From NCBI RefSeq assembly GCF_001858325.1, contig NZ_MBPP01000023.1, positions 162,987-226,986 of the forward strand: a stretch of DNA of 64,000 bases, read 5' to 3'. The translations under genes and the position numbers were made by a program. The first letter of the stretch is position 1. Every line of letters starts with the position of its first letter. Below are positions 48,970-59,946 of the stretch, in pieces. This stretch comes from Marinobacter sp. AC-23 (GTDB lineage Bacteria > Pseudomonadota > Gammaproteobacteria > Pseudomonadales > Oleiphilaceae). The notes below the pieces were generated by a model. That model did no database searches. It was not told the origin of the DNA and was given only the letters and a program-made list of their open reading frames with translations.

Positions 48970-50178
48970 TCAGACCCGCTCAATGATGGTGGCAATGCCC
49001 ATGCCGCCGCCGACGCACAAAGTCGCCAGACCAAAGCGCAAATCACGACGTTCCAGCTCATCCAGTAGAGTGCCGACAATCATTGCACCGGTCGCACCCA
49101 GGGGGTGACCCATAGCGATTGCGCCGCCATTCACATTCACTTTTTCATCAGGAACCGCGAGTTCCCTCTGGAAGCGCATCACCACAGAGGCAAAGGCTTC
49201 GTTTACTTCAAACAGATCTATTTGGTCGACGGTCATACCGGCCTTTTCCAATGCCTTGCGGGTGGCCGGGGCCGGGCCGGTGAGCATGATAGTTGGGTCG
49301 GTGCTGGTAACCGCGGTGGCCACAATGCGGGCGCGTGGCTTCAGGCCCAGGGCTTTACCTTTTGCTTCGCTGCCAATCAGTAAGCCAGTTGCACCATCGA
49401 CCATGCCGGAGGAGTTGCCTGCGTGGTGCACGTGGTTGATGGTTTCCACGTAATGGTATTTTTCACGGGCGACGCTATTAAAGCCCATTTCGCCCATCAT
49501 CTGAAAGGAAGGCCTAAGGCCGGAAAGGGATTCTACGGTGGTGTCGCCTCTGACATGTTCATCGCGTTCGAGAATCACGACGCCATTCTGGTCGGTAACC
49601 GGCACAATGGATTTGGCAAAGTAACCATTCTTCCACGCGTTGGCCGCTTTTTGCTGGGATTTCACCGCGAAGCCGTCAACGTCTTCACGACTGAAGCCGT
49701 CCAGTGTGGCAATAAGGTCGGCACCAATACCTTGGGGCATAAAGCCGGTGTGCAGGTTGGTATGCGGGTCCATCGCCCAGGCGCCACCATCAGAGCCCAT
49801 GGGGATACGAGACATAGACTCCACGCCGCCGGCAACAATCAGGTCCTCCCAGCCAGATCGTACTTTCATGGCTGCCAGGTTAACGGCCTCAAGACCTGAG
49901 GCGCAGAATCGGTTCAGGGTAACGCCAGATACTTTCTCATCCCAGTCCGCGGCAAGCGCAGCTGTTTTGGCAATATCAGCACCTTGGTCGCCCACGGCGG
50001 TAACGCAACCAAGAACAATATCATCTACTTGCGAGGTATCCAGGTTGTTTCTCTGTTGCAGAGCATTGAGCACTGTGGTTAGCAGTGTAATGGGCTTAAC
50101 ACTGTGCAGTGCCCCATCTTTCTTTCCGCGCCCTCGTGGAGTGCGGACCGCATCGAAGATATACGCCTCGGTGGTCAT
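48970..50178 (-). CDS. Acetyl-CoA C-acyltransferase (thiolase, FadA/FadI-like)
   Basis: Encodes 402 residues. The active-site Cys lies in [17 protein letters not shown] (about 90). The other catalytic elements are [18 protein letters not shown] (His) and [15 protein letters not shown] (Cys). The enzyme thiolytically cleaves 3-ketoacyl-CoA. It is first in the operon with the FadB/FadJ-like gene, an order also seen in a Pseudomonas pair. It may use alcohol- or wax-derived fatty acids. Confidence 0.92.
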   Translation of the reverse strand: MTTEAYIFDAVRTPRGRGKKDGALHSVKPITLLTTVLNALQQRNNLDTSQVDDIVLGCVTAVGDQGADIAKTAALAADWDEKVSGVTLNRFCASGLEAVNLAAMKVRSGWEDLIVAGGVESMSRIPMGSDGGAWAMDPHTNLHTGFMPQGIGADLIATLDGFSREDVDGFAVKSQQKAANAWKNGYFAKSIVPVTDQNGVVILERDEHVRGDTTVESLSGLRPSFQMMGEMGFNSVAREKYHYVETINHVHHAGNSSGMVDGATGLLIGSEAKGKALGLKPRARIVATAVTSTDPTIMLTGPAPATRKALEKAGMTVDQIDLFEVNEAFASVVMRFQRELAVPDEKVNVNGGAIAMGHPLGATGAMIVGTLLDELERRDLRFGLATLCVGGGMGIATIIERV

Positions 50179-50390
50179 TGCTTATCCTCTGATAACTATT
50201 GCTTAGGGATTTACTTGCGAGAACCGTCACCATAGCCCGTTGATAGCTGTGTGGGTAATGACGCGGCCTGCCAATCGGATTGGCGAAATTGCTCAGGGGC
50301 AGTGACAGGCGAGGTTGCGACTTCTATGTTTGTAGAGTAGAGGCAAAGATTTGTGAGGTGCTCTCAACTGGATACAGGAGGCTCAGAGCC

Positions 50391-50654
50391 ATGTCTTTCA
50401 GAGATGCCATAGATAACTTTTACGAACGTTTGGTCGTGGACGCTATTGCTGCGACCAGAGAGCCGGGGGATACCGCAGATTTTCTGACTGACGTTATGTG
50501 TGTGGCCTTGAACAGGCTACCTTCCCGCTATTACAGGCACACCATTGATATGATGTTCTATTTGGCGGACGAAGAACTCAGGGGCATGAAAGACAAATCC
50601 CTGGCCGCCGTTAAGAGTGCCAGGGATTTTGTCAGGGAACATCAGCGGGAGTAG
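50391..50654 (+). CDS. ComFB-like protein
   Basis: Encodes 87 residues from the ATG at 50391, with GGAGG about 9 bases upstream. A frame open to 50280 adds non-conserved residues. The core reads AIDNFYERLVVDAI, DVMCVALNRLPSRY and DMMFYLADEE, typical of the late-competence ComFB family. Some members bind c-di-GMP. It is isolated between fadA and the DUF349 gene, so the role is open. Confidence 0.72.
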   Translation: MSFRDAIDNFYERLVVDAIAATREPGDTADFLTDVMCVALNRLPSRYYRHTIDMMFYLADEELRGMKDKSLAAVKSARDFVREHQRE

Positions 50655-50666
50655 AGCTCAGAATGC

Positions 50667-53126
50667 TCAGTTGACGATGAGGCTATCCAGCGCCTTGTTC
50701 AACCGGTTTGCCAACGGTAGGTCTGCACCTTCGTTAGCCGGCTTGACGCACCAGCTAGCCACCAATCCCTCAACAGTTTGGAGGGCATTGTCGGTTTTTT
50801 CGGTGAACCCCATTCCTTCGGTTAGCCGCTGAACCTGTATTTCCATGCGTTTTTGCTGGTCTGCTTCCGGCGATGGCATGCCTGCGAGAATTTCCGCACG
50901 AATGACAATCTCCTGATCGTTCAGTTCGCCCAGCCGCTGTGCAAGTGCCGTCCATTTGGTTGGCAGGGCTTCCGTTGACACGCTGCCTTCCGTGCGGGCA
51001 AGCACAAGCGTTTGCCATTCGGCGATACCGGCTTTGAGTTTTTGTGCGGAAACAGCTTGGCTTAACCGCTGCTTTTCTTTCTGAATTTGCTCTCTTGCCG
51101 CCGCCGACGTTTTGGACGCGTCGAGGCTGCGGAGCGCAATAACAGCTTGCTCCAGAGTTTGCTCGTCTTGCTCAGAGTTTACACCTGCAACTTGTTGAAG
51201 CAGAGCTTCAGCCTCGGTATCCGCGTTCTTCGTTGCCTGTTGCTGTTCTGAACGCTCGGCGTCCCGGCGCGCAAATATCTCGTCACAGGCCTTGCGAAAT
51301 GCCTGCCATAACTTCCGGTCTTCTCTGTGGCGAGTAATGCCTACGGCTTTCCAGTCTGACTGAAGTGTTTTCGCCTTGTTCATGGCCTCTTGCAAAGGCT
51401 CGTGTTCAGTCAGCGCCTGAGCCTGTTCAACAATTGCCAGTTTCAATGCTTCATTTTTCAGGCGCTCTTGGTCAATGGGTGCCTCAAGCTTTTTAAGCAA
51501 CTCATCAAACCGCTTCTGTACCTGTCGGTTATCTCGAAACTCGACTGGCCAGGCAGATTTCCATTCCTGGCGGGCGGTTTGCAGGATGTGCTCGACAGCT
51601 TTCCAGTCAATGGCGCTCCAGTCTGCGGCATTAACAAAGTGCTCCAGCTCAGTGCAGATAGCCTTACGTTTTTCCAGATTTGCCTGTTTCAGGCCAGACT
51701 TTGCCTTGAAATAAGTTTTGCAGGGTTCATAGGCCTTATCAGACGCCTGCTTGAAGCGCGCCCATAAAACACGGTCTGACGAGCCACCCAGCTCTCGCCA
51801 TTCTTTTTGAAGCTCTTTAATGCGCTCGGATTTCGCTTCCGGCTCTATAAGCTGTTCCGCCAGGTATTCCATCTGTTCACAAAGTGCGATTTGTTTTGGC
51901 TCGGTGGCAAACCCCTGCCAGTCTGTCAACTCCCTGAGCTGGCCTGTAAGCAGTTGCATTCGGGCCTGAAAGTTCTTGCTGTGGCGGTGATCCAGGGATT
52001 TCAAATATTGCTGAGCAGTTTTCAGCAGCTGCCGGGAATCCTTGAGCTGCTTTGCCTCAAGGGCTTCTTCCAGTTGGTCCAGAGTCGCTTTTAGGCTCTC
52101 TGAAGATACCTGTTGCTGCTTGTGATCCTCGCTGCTTTTAGTAGGCGCTTTGGGCTTTCCTGCCAGTTTGCGTGCGGGTTCCAGTAAATCCGGGGCAGGG
52201 AAACTTGCTGGCCAATTAATCTCGTTCAGCATATCCGACGCGCGTTTTTGGTCTTCAACTGTCGCGTCGTGAACATCCATTGCCGAGATTGCCAGCAGTG
52301 ACTCTTTCGCCTGGCCGATGTGGCGCACGGCATTGGTATAATTTCGCAGCGCCATCATGGAGGCTTCGTAGGTTTTCTGCTGCTGCTTTTCAACGTGTGT
52401 CTCACGGGTTGCTTCCAACCACCGGTTTTCCTGGGTTTTCTGGAGAGCGTCCAGCGAGGCAAGCGAGGCGAGTGTCTCTGTGGGTTGCTGTCGGAGATCA
52501 TTCAAGGTTTGAGCTATCAGCTCCAGCGTTTCCTCACGCTGAAGTTGCTGTTCACGCTCGTGCTTGTGTGCATCCTGAGCTGCCTGTAGATCGGCTAGCC
52601 GTTCTCTGCAACGGAGTACTGACTCAAGGAACTCACTCAGTTGTTCTGGTGTTGCATTGGCCTCTACCGTGGCCCATTGGCTGAGGAGTGTGTCCAAACG
52701 AGCCCCGTACAGCTTGGTGTCGTCGCTTTTTGCTTGGTCTCGGGCATGGCTGATCAAAGATGCAATGGCTCCGGAAATTTTCTCCTGTCGGGCCTGCTCT
52801 TCTCGGATAACCTGTAGCTTTTGCCGCGCCACTTGGTATACGCCTTTGTCTCTCCCCTTTGCCTGCTTTTGGACGCGCTGAATGAGCTCTTCGTCTACCA
52901 ATAATTCGGCTGCCCTGATTCGGGTGTCAGCGGTTAACCCCTCAACAGCGAGGCTGGCTGCAACTTCCTGGGTGGGTGTGGCCTGAAGGGCCTGAAGCTG
53001 CTCTTCTCGCAGTTCTGCCCGCCTATCCTCCACTGGCGCAGCTATGGGCTGAGCACGAGCTGGCACTTTACGCTCGGGCGCGGCGGGTTTGCGGGACTTA
53101 AACAGTTTCTGGAGGAATGCAGCCAT
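50667..53126 (-). CDS. DUF349-domain protein
   Basis: Encodes 819 residues from the ATG at 53126, with AAGGA upstream. It is an almost entirely helical, charged protein with repeated segments of about 65-75 residues carrying a W..(6-9)R pattern, as in KEWRELGGSSDRVLWARFKQ and SDWKAVGITRHREDRKLWQA. These are DUF349 repeats. An N-terminal basic start (LQKLFKSRKPAAPERKVPAR) follows. Its function is unknown. It diverges from recX. Confidence 0.82.
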   Translation of the reverse strand: MAAFLQKLFKSRKPAAPERKVPARAQPIAAPVEDRRAELREEQLQALQATPTQEVAASLAVEGLTADTRIRAAELLVDEELIQRVQKQAKGRDKGVYQVARQKLQVIREEQARQEKISGAIASLISHARDQAKSDDTKLYGARLDTLLSQWATVEANATPEQLSEFLESVLRCRERLADLQAAQDAHKHEREQQLQREETLELIAQTLNDLRQQPTETLASLASLDALQKTQENRWLEATRETHVEKQQQKTYEASMMALRNYTNAVRHIGQAKESLLAISAMDVHDATVEDQKRASDMLNEINWPASFPAPDLLEPARKLAGKPKAPTKSSEDHKQQQVSSESLKATLDQLEEALEAKQLKDSRQLLKTAQQYLKSLDHRHSKNFQARMQLLTGQLRELTDWQGFATEPKQIALCEQMEYLAEQLIEPEAKSERIKELQKEWRELGGSSDRVLWARFKQASDKAYEPCKTYFKAKSGLKQANLEKRKAICTELEHFVNAADWSAIDWKAVEHILQTARQEWKSAWPVEFRDNRQVQKRFDELLKKLEAPIDQERLKNEALKLAIVEQAQALTEHEPLQEAMNKAKTLQSDWKAVGITRHREDRKLWQAFRKACDEIFARRDAERSEQQQATKNADTEAEALLQQVAGVNSEQDEQTLEQAVIALRSLDASKTSAAAREQIQKEKQRLSQAVSAQKLKAGIAEWQTLVLARTEGSVSTEALPTKWTALAQRLGELNDQEIVIRAEILAGMPSPEADQQKRMEIQVQRLTEGMGFTEKTDNALQTVEGLVASWCVKPANEGADLPLANRLNKALDSLIVN

Positions 53127-53190
53127 GAAGATGTCCTTAAGGATTGAAACCAATCTACGGTGTCGGGCAAAGTATGCCGAAACCGGCCAT

Positions 53191-53221
53191 CGGCTCTCTT
53201 TAATATGGGCGCAGAGAGCCG
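53191..53221. repeat. Inverted repeat between DUF349 gene and recX
   Basis: CGGCTCTCT and AGAGAGCCG form perfect 9-base arms around 13 bases. It lies 65 bases upstream of the DUF349 start and 92 upstream of recX. It could be an operator or transcript hairpin; it is not a recognisable LexA box. Confidence 0.4.
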
Positions 53222-53312
53222 GATACTGCCGTCGGGAGTTTAGGAAACGGCACCAACGATATTAAATGCGCGGCTAGTCTAGCGTTTTGTGAGCGTTTGC
53301 GGGAAGGGCTGA

Positions 53313-53798
53313 ATGGCAAAACAGGAAAATAGCGATGATCAGGACTACAAGGCACGCTCGGTTGCCTTGAGGTTGCTCGCCCGCCGTGAGCATAGTCGGC
53401 AGGAGCTGACTCTGAAGTTACGACAGCGCCAGCTGGACGGTTCGGTTATTTCGCGGGTGCTGGATGACTATGAGAGGGAAGGCTGGCTGGATGACGATCG
53501 CTTTTCGGAGGTGTATTCGCGCCAGCGTATTGACCTGGGTTATGGCCCCCTGAAAGTGCTAGCGGAGCTGCAACAAAGAGGTATACACCAAATGCCGGCC
53601 TGTCTTGATGAACTTACGGATACGGACTGGATCCGAAATGCGCTTTTACTAAGGGATAAACGTTTTGGCTTGTCTGACTTGAGTGGAAACTGGGACGAAA
53701 AAATGCGTCAGGCTCGTTTTCTTACCCGCAGGGGATTCAGGGCAAACCAGGTGGAGCGTGCGCTTGAGGTCAGTGAACCAAACGATTTTGCCACCTGA
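53313..53798 (+). CDS. recX: Regulatory protein RecX
   Basis: Encodes 161 residues. Three-helix repeats of the RecX type are visible: ALRLLARREHSRQELTLKLRQR, VLDDYEREGWLDDDRFSEVYSRQR and GPLKVLAELQQRGI. RecX inhibits RecA filament growth. recA is not adjacent, which is unusual because recX normally follows it. A separate recA elsewhere, or a second recX copy, is possible. Confidence 0.85.
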   Translation: MAKQENSDDQDYKARSVALRLLARREHSRQELTLKLRQRQLDGSVISRVLDDYEREGWLDDDRFSEVYSRQRIDLGYGPLKVLAELQQRGIHQMPACLDELTDTDWIRNALLLRDKRFGLSDLSGNWDEKMRQARFLTRRGFRANQVERALEVSEPNDFAT

Positions 53799-53832
53799 GC
53801 ACTACTAACTACTGCCTGAGCACCACTAACGA

Positions 53833-55313
53833 CTAGAGTGTTGGCGGTATCATTCCCAGTTCTGGGGATAATCCGGCACGCATGTCTGCTCCTTCTTTAG
53901 TCTGCTCGCTTTCGGGGGGCTGCCCCAAATCCACTAACGAAGAGTCTTTATCGGCAATGTCTTCTGTCGGTTCCATCAGTCGCGCAAGCACGTCGTAGTA
54001 ACGGCGAATATTTTGCACGTAGAGAACAGGTTCGTGGCCACGGGCATACCCATAACGGGTCTTTTTGTACCATTCTTTCTGCGCTAACAGTGGCAAGAAC
54101 TCCTTCACATCCAGCCATCGGTCAGGATTTTTGCCGGCACCTTTTGTCAGCCTGCGGGCATCTTCCAGGTGTCCATAGCCCACGTTATAGGAGGCGAGAG
54201 CAAACCAGGTGCGATCTGGCTCGGCAATGCGCTTGGGGATTCTCTTGTGAACCATGCGGAAATATTTGGCCCCCCTTGAATGCTCTCTTCAGCGTCCAGG
54301 CGGTTATTAATGCCTATATAGTTTGCGGTGTTGCGTGTCAGCATCATCAGTCCGCGCACCCCAGTTGGGGAAACTGCATTGGGTCGCCAGTGTGATTCTT
54401 GATAGCCAATGGCGGCGAGCAGGCGCCAGTCCATATTAAATACGGTGGCGTGATTCCTGAACAAGCTCTCGTAGCTGGGCAACCGGTTTTTTACGTGGTG
54501 CATGAAGGTGCGCGCGCCCACGTAGTTCAAGTGATCCAGGTGGCCGTAGAACCGTTCGGAAAGCTGCGCGATGGTGCCGTCTGTGTGCACTTTTTTAAGG
54601 AACGTTTTTGCAGCGCCTACCAGTGAGTCGTCTTGGCTTGCCGGGAATAGCCATGCCAGCTCTTTGGCGTCGCCAAGAGCGAACCCTTGCTTAACCTGGG
54701 GGAAAAATACGTGGTTTAGGTCAAGTTCGTTGGAGGAGACGATAGCGTATGGGAGTTCACCAGTTTCTACTCGTGCAAGAATGCCGGCAGCATCCAAACC
54801 TGGATGAACTTGCCAGGAGATGTTTGAAGCTTCGCCGGTGAGAGTCTCAAGTTGGTGCTCATGATTGCTGTCTGGCACCAGATGAAGGGTTTGCCCAGCG
54901 AGATCTGCAAGTGTCTTTGGGCGGTCTACATCGCGATTGTAAACAACGATTGACTGGGCTGCGATGCCGGTAGGAACCGCTGTGTACTGGTTTTCGAACA
55001 ATGGTTGGGTAGAAAGACCGGCGAGCCCGATATGCGCAAAATCCCGGGAAAGTACAGACAGTATTTCCGTGTTGTCTTCGGCAACCCGCAACCGGAGTTC
55101 GACGCCAAGTTCCTCTGCGAAGAGTTTGACCAACTCATAGTCATAACCGGTAGGGCCTTCGCGCCCTTCATAGTAAATGGAGGGCGCCACACGGGTGATT
55201 ACATGCAACACGCCTTCGTTGCGAATTTCCTGCAACGTACTGGGTTGGCTGCACCCCGTGAGGGCTAGCGGAGCTAAGATCAGCATGCAGGCGAGGAGTG
55301 ATGTGTAGGTCAT
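53833..55313 (-). CDS. mltF: Membrane-bound lytic murein transglycosylase F, frameshifted
   Basis: Two frames add up to about 493 residues from the ATG at 55313. The lipobox LTGC ends the signal peptide. A periplasmic SBP_bac_3 domain ([20 protein letters not shown]) precedes the SLT domain with the catalytic Glu in [22 protein letters not shown] lost from a run of seven near 54275 shifts the frame; [14 protein letters not shown] and [18 protein letters not shown] continue. MltF cleaves peptidoglycan. It diverges from purL, as in Pseudomonas. Confidence 0.88.
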
Positions 55314-55626
55314 CGCTGCACTATATGCAGTCAGGATTCTTGGCAAGTCCCTGTTCTCCGTTACCGCTGGATCATCGGGATGCACGCAAAATGGCTGGCG
55401 GCATCCGGTGTCTTTTCGGGTGTGGACTCCATGTTCACCAACCAATGATCCATGCTGCTGCAAGAGGGGTCAATCAAGTTGGTCATTAACTGTGCAAAAT
55501 AATGTCAAATGCACGCTAGCGGAATAACCTTTCCGGAGCTGTATCCCTGCAACGCTTTCAAGTATGATATGCGCCTTCTCAGAATGCACCCGGACTTCCC
55601 CGTTTCGCGCGATACAGGTTGATATC
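55314..55626. other. mltF-purL divergent intergenic region
   Basis: About 310 bases without a convincing gene. A TATGAT at about 55563 may be a -10 for purL, but no matched -35 or clear PurR-type palindrome is seen. Confidence 0.35.
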
Positions 55627-58600
55627 ATGCTTGAACTTCGCGGCGCACCCGCGCTTTCGCCATTCCGCTCTCATAAACTGTACGCCAGGATTCAGGCCAT
55701 TGTGCCCGAAGTTGAGCATGTTTATGCTGAATTCATGCACTTTGTGGATATGGAGGGCGCGCTTTCTGATTCCGAGCAGGCCATCCTTGATCGACTTCTA
55801 ACATACGGTCCCAGCGTTGCCGCTGAAGAGCCGAACGGCGTTTTGTTCCTCGTTGTACCGCGCCCGGGCACCTTATCTCCTTGGTCTAGCAAGGCAACTG
55901 ACATAGCCCGCAATTGCGGTTTGCGCCAGATTCAGCGTATCGAGCGCGGTACGGCGTTTTATATCAAGTCGAGTAAAAAGCTTGGCCTGGATCAGCGTGA
56001 GAAAGTTGCTGCGCTGCTGCACGACCGCATGACTCAGAAAGTCTTTCATGAAATGGGCGGCGCCCAGCTGTTGTTCAGCCATGAAGAACCTCGCCCACTG
56101 GAGCGCATTTCAGTGCTGGCTGGTGGCCGAAAGGCGCTGGTCGAGGCGAATAGGCGTCTTGGTCTTGCGCTCGCAGATGACGAAATTGATTACCTGGTGA
56201 AGTCGTTTGTTGGCCTTGAGCGGGATCCGACCGACGTTGAGCTGATGATGTTTGCCCAGGCCAACTCCGAGCACTGTCGCCATAAAATATTTAACGCCTC
56301 GTGGGACATTGATGGTGAAGGGCAGGAAAAGTCCTTGTTCGCCATGATTCGGAACACCTTTGAGATGAACAGCGAAGGCGTGCTTTCTGCCTATAAGGAT
56401 AATGCTTCGGTTATTCGCGGCAGCCGTGGCGGGCGTTTCTTCCCGGATCCTGTAACCGGTGTTTACGGTTATAATCAGGAAGAAATTCATATTCTTATGA
56501 AGGTGGAAACTCACAATCATCCTACTGCGATTGCACCTGCTGCGGGCTCGGCAACCGGCTCCGGCGGTGAAATTCGTGATGAAGGTGCAACCGGCCGCGG
56601 CTCCAAGCCAAAGGCGGGGCTTTCAGGATTTACCGTCTCCAACCTTAATCTGCCGGAAGATCCCCAGCCATGGGAAATCAACTACGGCAAGCCAGACCGG
56701 ATCGCATCCGCTCTGGATATAATGATTGAGGGGCCCATTGGTGGCGCCGCATTCAATAACGAGTTTGGCCGCCCGAATATAGCAGGCTATTTCCGAACAT
56801 TTGAAGAGAAGGTCGCGGGCCCGGCAGGCGACGAAGTGCGGGGCTATCATAAGCCATTATGATCGCCGGCGGCCTTGGTAATATCCGCGCAGAACACGTG
56901 GAGAAAGGTGACATACCCGTGGGCGCCAAACTTATCGTGCTGGGTGGCCCTCCATGCTAATTGGCCTTGGGGGTAGTGCTGCTTCTTCCATGGATTCTGG
57001 TTCCAGCAATGAGAATCTCGATTTCGCATCCGTGCAGCGGGACAACCCGGAAATGGAGCGTCGCTGCCAGGAAGTGATTGACCGCTGCTGGCAGATGGGC
57101 GAGAAAAACCCCATGTGCTTCATCCACGACGTTGGCGCTGGCGGGCTTTCGAACGCTATGCCTGAACTGGTGAAAGATGGTGGCCGTGGCGGGAAGTTTG
57201 AGTTGCGCGAAATTCCCAGCGATGAGCCCGGTATGTCACCGTTGGAAATCTGGTGTAATGAATCCCAGGAACGCTACGTTATGGCAGTTGCTTCGGAAAA
57301 CCTGGAGCTATTTGATGCCTTGTGTCGTCGTGAGCGTTGCCCTTATGCCGTAATTGGTGAAGCCACAGAGGCCCATCACCTTGAGCTAAGCGACTCCTAC
57401 TTTAATAACAAGCCCGTTGACCTGCCAATGGAAGTGCTCTTTGGCAAGCCACCGCGTATGCACCGAAGTGTTAAAAGAACGTCTTTTACCAAGCCGGTAT
57501 TTGACTCCACTCAGATTGATTTGAACGATGCGATCCGCAGGGTGTTGCGACTGCCTCCGTGGGCTCCAAAAGCTTCCTTATAACCATTGGCGATCGCACA
57601 ATTACCGGGCTTGTTGCTCGTGACCAAATGGTAGGGCCCTGGCAAGTGCCAGTTAGTGATGTCGCGGTTACTTCGAGCTCCTTTGATGTGCTGACAGGCG
57701 AAGCAATGGCCATGGGTGAGCGCACACCGGTCGCAACCATTGATGCGCCTGCATCTGGCCGAATGGCGGTGGGTGAAGCCATAACCAACTTGGCGGCTGC
57801 AGCGATCAATAAATTGTCTGATATTCGCCTGTCGGCTAACTGGATGTGTGCTGCGGGCCACCCAGGCGAAGATGAAAACCTCTATGAAACAGTGCGTGCC
57901 GTGGGAATGGAGTTGTGCCCCGAGCTTGGGATTACCATTCCCGTAGGCAAAGACTCCATGTCCATGAAAACCATGTGGGAAGAGGATAACGGCGAGCAGA
58001 AGAGCGTGACTGCACCGCTATCCTTGATTATAAGTGGTTTTGCCCCAGTTACCGACGTTTCGCGCACTCTGACACCGCAGCTTATGAAAGATGCGGGCGA
58101 AACTGACCTGATCCTTCTGGACTTGGCCGCAGGGCAGAATCGCCTGGGTGGATCAGCTTTGGCGCAGGTGTATCGCAGCGTTGGTGCCGTGGCACCGGAT
58201 CTCGACGACCCCGAGGATATAAAAGCATTTTTTGCAGTTATTCAGGGTCTTAATGCCGATGACAAGTTGCTCGCATATCACGATCGTTCGGATGGTGGTT
58301 TGTTCGTGACACTGGCGGAGATGTGTTTTGCCGGTCGTACCGGTGTGGACATTAAATTGGATGGCTTGGCGGACGATCACAGTCAGTTTGCTCGCGAGCT
58401 GTTCAACGAAGAACTGGGTGCGGTTATTCAGGTGCGTCGCGAGGATACTGATTTCGTTCTGCAGCAGTTTTCGGCAGCCGGGTTGGGCGATCACGTCAGT
58501 GTTATTGGCACATTGAATGATCAGGATCGTGTACGCCTGACATTTGAGAGCGAAACGGTTGTAGATGACGCTCGAACAGAGCTTCAGCGTCTATGGTCAG

Positions 58601-59529
58601 AGACTAGCTATCGTATTCAGTCTCTCAGGGACAACGCTGACTGTGCACTTGAAGAGTTCGACAACCTGCTTGATGAGAGCGATCCAGGGCTTCATGCATC
58701 GCTCACTTACGATGTGAATGAAGACGTTGCAGCGCCGTATATCAATAAAGGTGCGCGCCCGAAAGTCGCTGTCCTGCGTGAGCAGGGTGTGAACGGCCAA
58801 GTGGAAATGGCAGCGGCATTTGACCGGGCCGGTTTTGAATCAGTCGATGTGCATATGAGCGACCTGCTTTCCGGGCGAGTAAGTCTGGAAACGTTCAACA
58901 GCCTTGTGGCCTGTGGCGGCTTCTCATACGGCGACGTGCTGGGGGCCGGTGAAGGCTGGGCAAAGTCCATACTGTTCAATGACCGTGTTCGCGACCAGTT
59001 TGCCGCTTTCTTTAACCGTCAGGACACGCTCGCGCTTGGTGTGTGCAATGGTTGTCAGATGTTCTCCAACTTGCACGAGCTGATTCCAGGCAGTGAGGGG
59101 TGGCCGCGCTTCGTCCGCAATCAATCGGAGCAGTTTGAAGCGCGATTGGCGATGGTTGAGGTAATGCCGTCACCCTCTGCTTTCCTGGAAGGCATGGCAG
59201 GATCGCGCATGCCTATCGCCGTTGCTCATGGAGAGGGTAGGGTAGAGTTCTCGGGTAGTGCGAGTGCTGCAGCCCTGGCAGAAAGCGAGCGGGCAGCGCT
59301 GCGCTTTGTGGATAACAGAGGCCAGGTAACCACGCGTTACCCATATAACCCAAACGGGTCACAGGATGGCATTGCCGGTGCTACCACCCGGGATGGCCGT
59401 GTCACAATTATGATGCCGCATCCTGAGCGGGTATTCCGCACTGTTCAGCACTCGTGGCATCCTGAGGATTGGCAAGAGGATGGATCCTGGATTCGCATGT
59501 TCAGAAACGCGAGGCGCTGGTTTGGCTGA
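55627..59529 (+). CDS. purL: Phosphoribosylformylglycinamidine synthase, three frameshifts
   Basis: From the ATG at 55627 the coding region covers about 1300 residues, matching PurL (1295 in E. coli). The FGAM synthase halves are recognised by [49 protein letters not shown] and [10 protein letters not shown]. The glutaminase domain has the nucleophile Cys in [12 protein letters not shown]. Breaks at about 56862 (one C: AAGCCCATT), 56952 (one G) and 57560 (one base) all restore conserved sequence. PurL performs step four of purine synthesis. Its essential-type conservation argues for sequence errors. A terminator follows. Confidence 0.93.
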
Positions 59530-59546
59530 TAAAGCCCGGAGCTGAA

Positions 59547-59600
59547 AAAAACCGGCTTTTGAGAGTCCCTTGAGGGTAGCTTTCTGGAGTCGGTTTTTTT
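59547..59600 (+). terminator. Terminator after purL
   Basis: AACCGGCT (59550-59557) pairs with AGTCGGTT (59588-59595) around an internal CCCTTGAGGG hairpin, with seven T after. It lies about 20 bases past the purL stop. Confidence 0.75.
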
Positions 59601-59673
59601 GTGCCTGTCATTCGAGGTTTTTAGAGTTTTTCAAGCGCTAAAAGTCATTTTTTTGAAGAAATACCCCTTGACT

Positions 59674-59695
59674 CAAAATGTTTATGCACATTTTG
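59674..59695. promoter_or_regulatory. Inverted repeat CAAAATG-N8-CATTTTG
   Basis: Perfect 7-base arms follow directly after a TTGACT (59668-59673) that could be a -35. It sits in the gene-free stretch before the NIF3-like gene. It is a candidate operator. Confidence 0.4.
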
Positions 59696-59770
59696 GGCAG
59701 TGCTTTGGGTATTCTATGAACAATGCGCTGCAATGAGCAGCATCTTTCACTGGATTAATGTAACTTATTG

Positions 59771-59789
59771 AAAATTAAGGTTTAATTTT
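59771..59789. repeat. 19-base AT-rich palindrome
   Basis: AAAATTAA and TTAATTTT flank GGT. It lies 158 bases upstream of the NIF3-like ATG and resembles a protein-binding palindrome rather than a terminator. Confidence 0.45.
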
Positions 59790-59871
59790 AACGGGTGAAT
59801 TTGTCGCCAATTTAACGTGAGGTCAGTAAATACGGGGTTTGGAGAGGTGTTCATCAAATCTTTCCCCAGAG

Positions 59872-59894
59872 TTATCCACAGAATCTGTGGGTAA
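59872..59894. promoter_or_regulatory. Paired inverted DnaA-like boxes
   Basis: TTATCCACA (59872-59880), a consensus DnaA box, is followed five bases later by TGTGGGTAA (59886-59894), the complement of TTACCCACA. The pair is a near-perfect palindrome 53 bases upstream of the NIF3-like ATG. It could give DnaA-linked control of that gene. Confidence 0.45.
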
Positions 59895-59946
59895 GTGGCT
59901 AAGTCATTCATCTGTACAAAAAATACCCGGTCTTGAGGAGAGTGTT

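Noticed and set aside
56862..57583. Programmed frameshifting in purL
   Set aside because: No slippery heptamer or pseudoknot at the breaks, and PurL is not known to use it; simple missing bases explain all three.
59839..59946. Longer start for the NIF3-like gene
   Set aside because: It would read through the DnaA-like boxes and lacks conservation; the ATG at 59947 has a good ribosome site.
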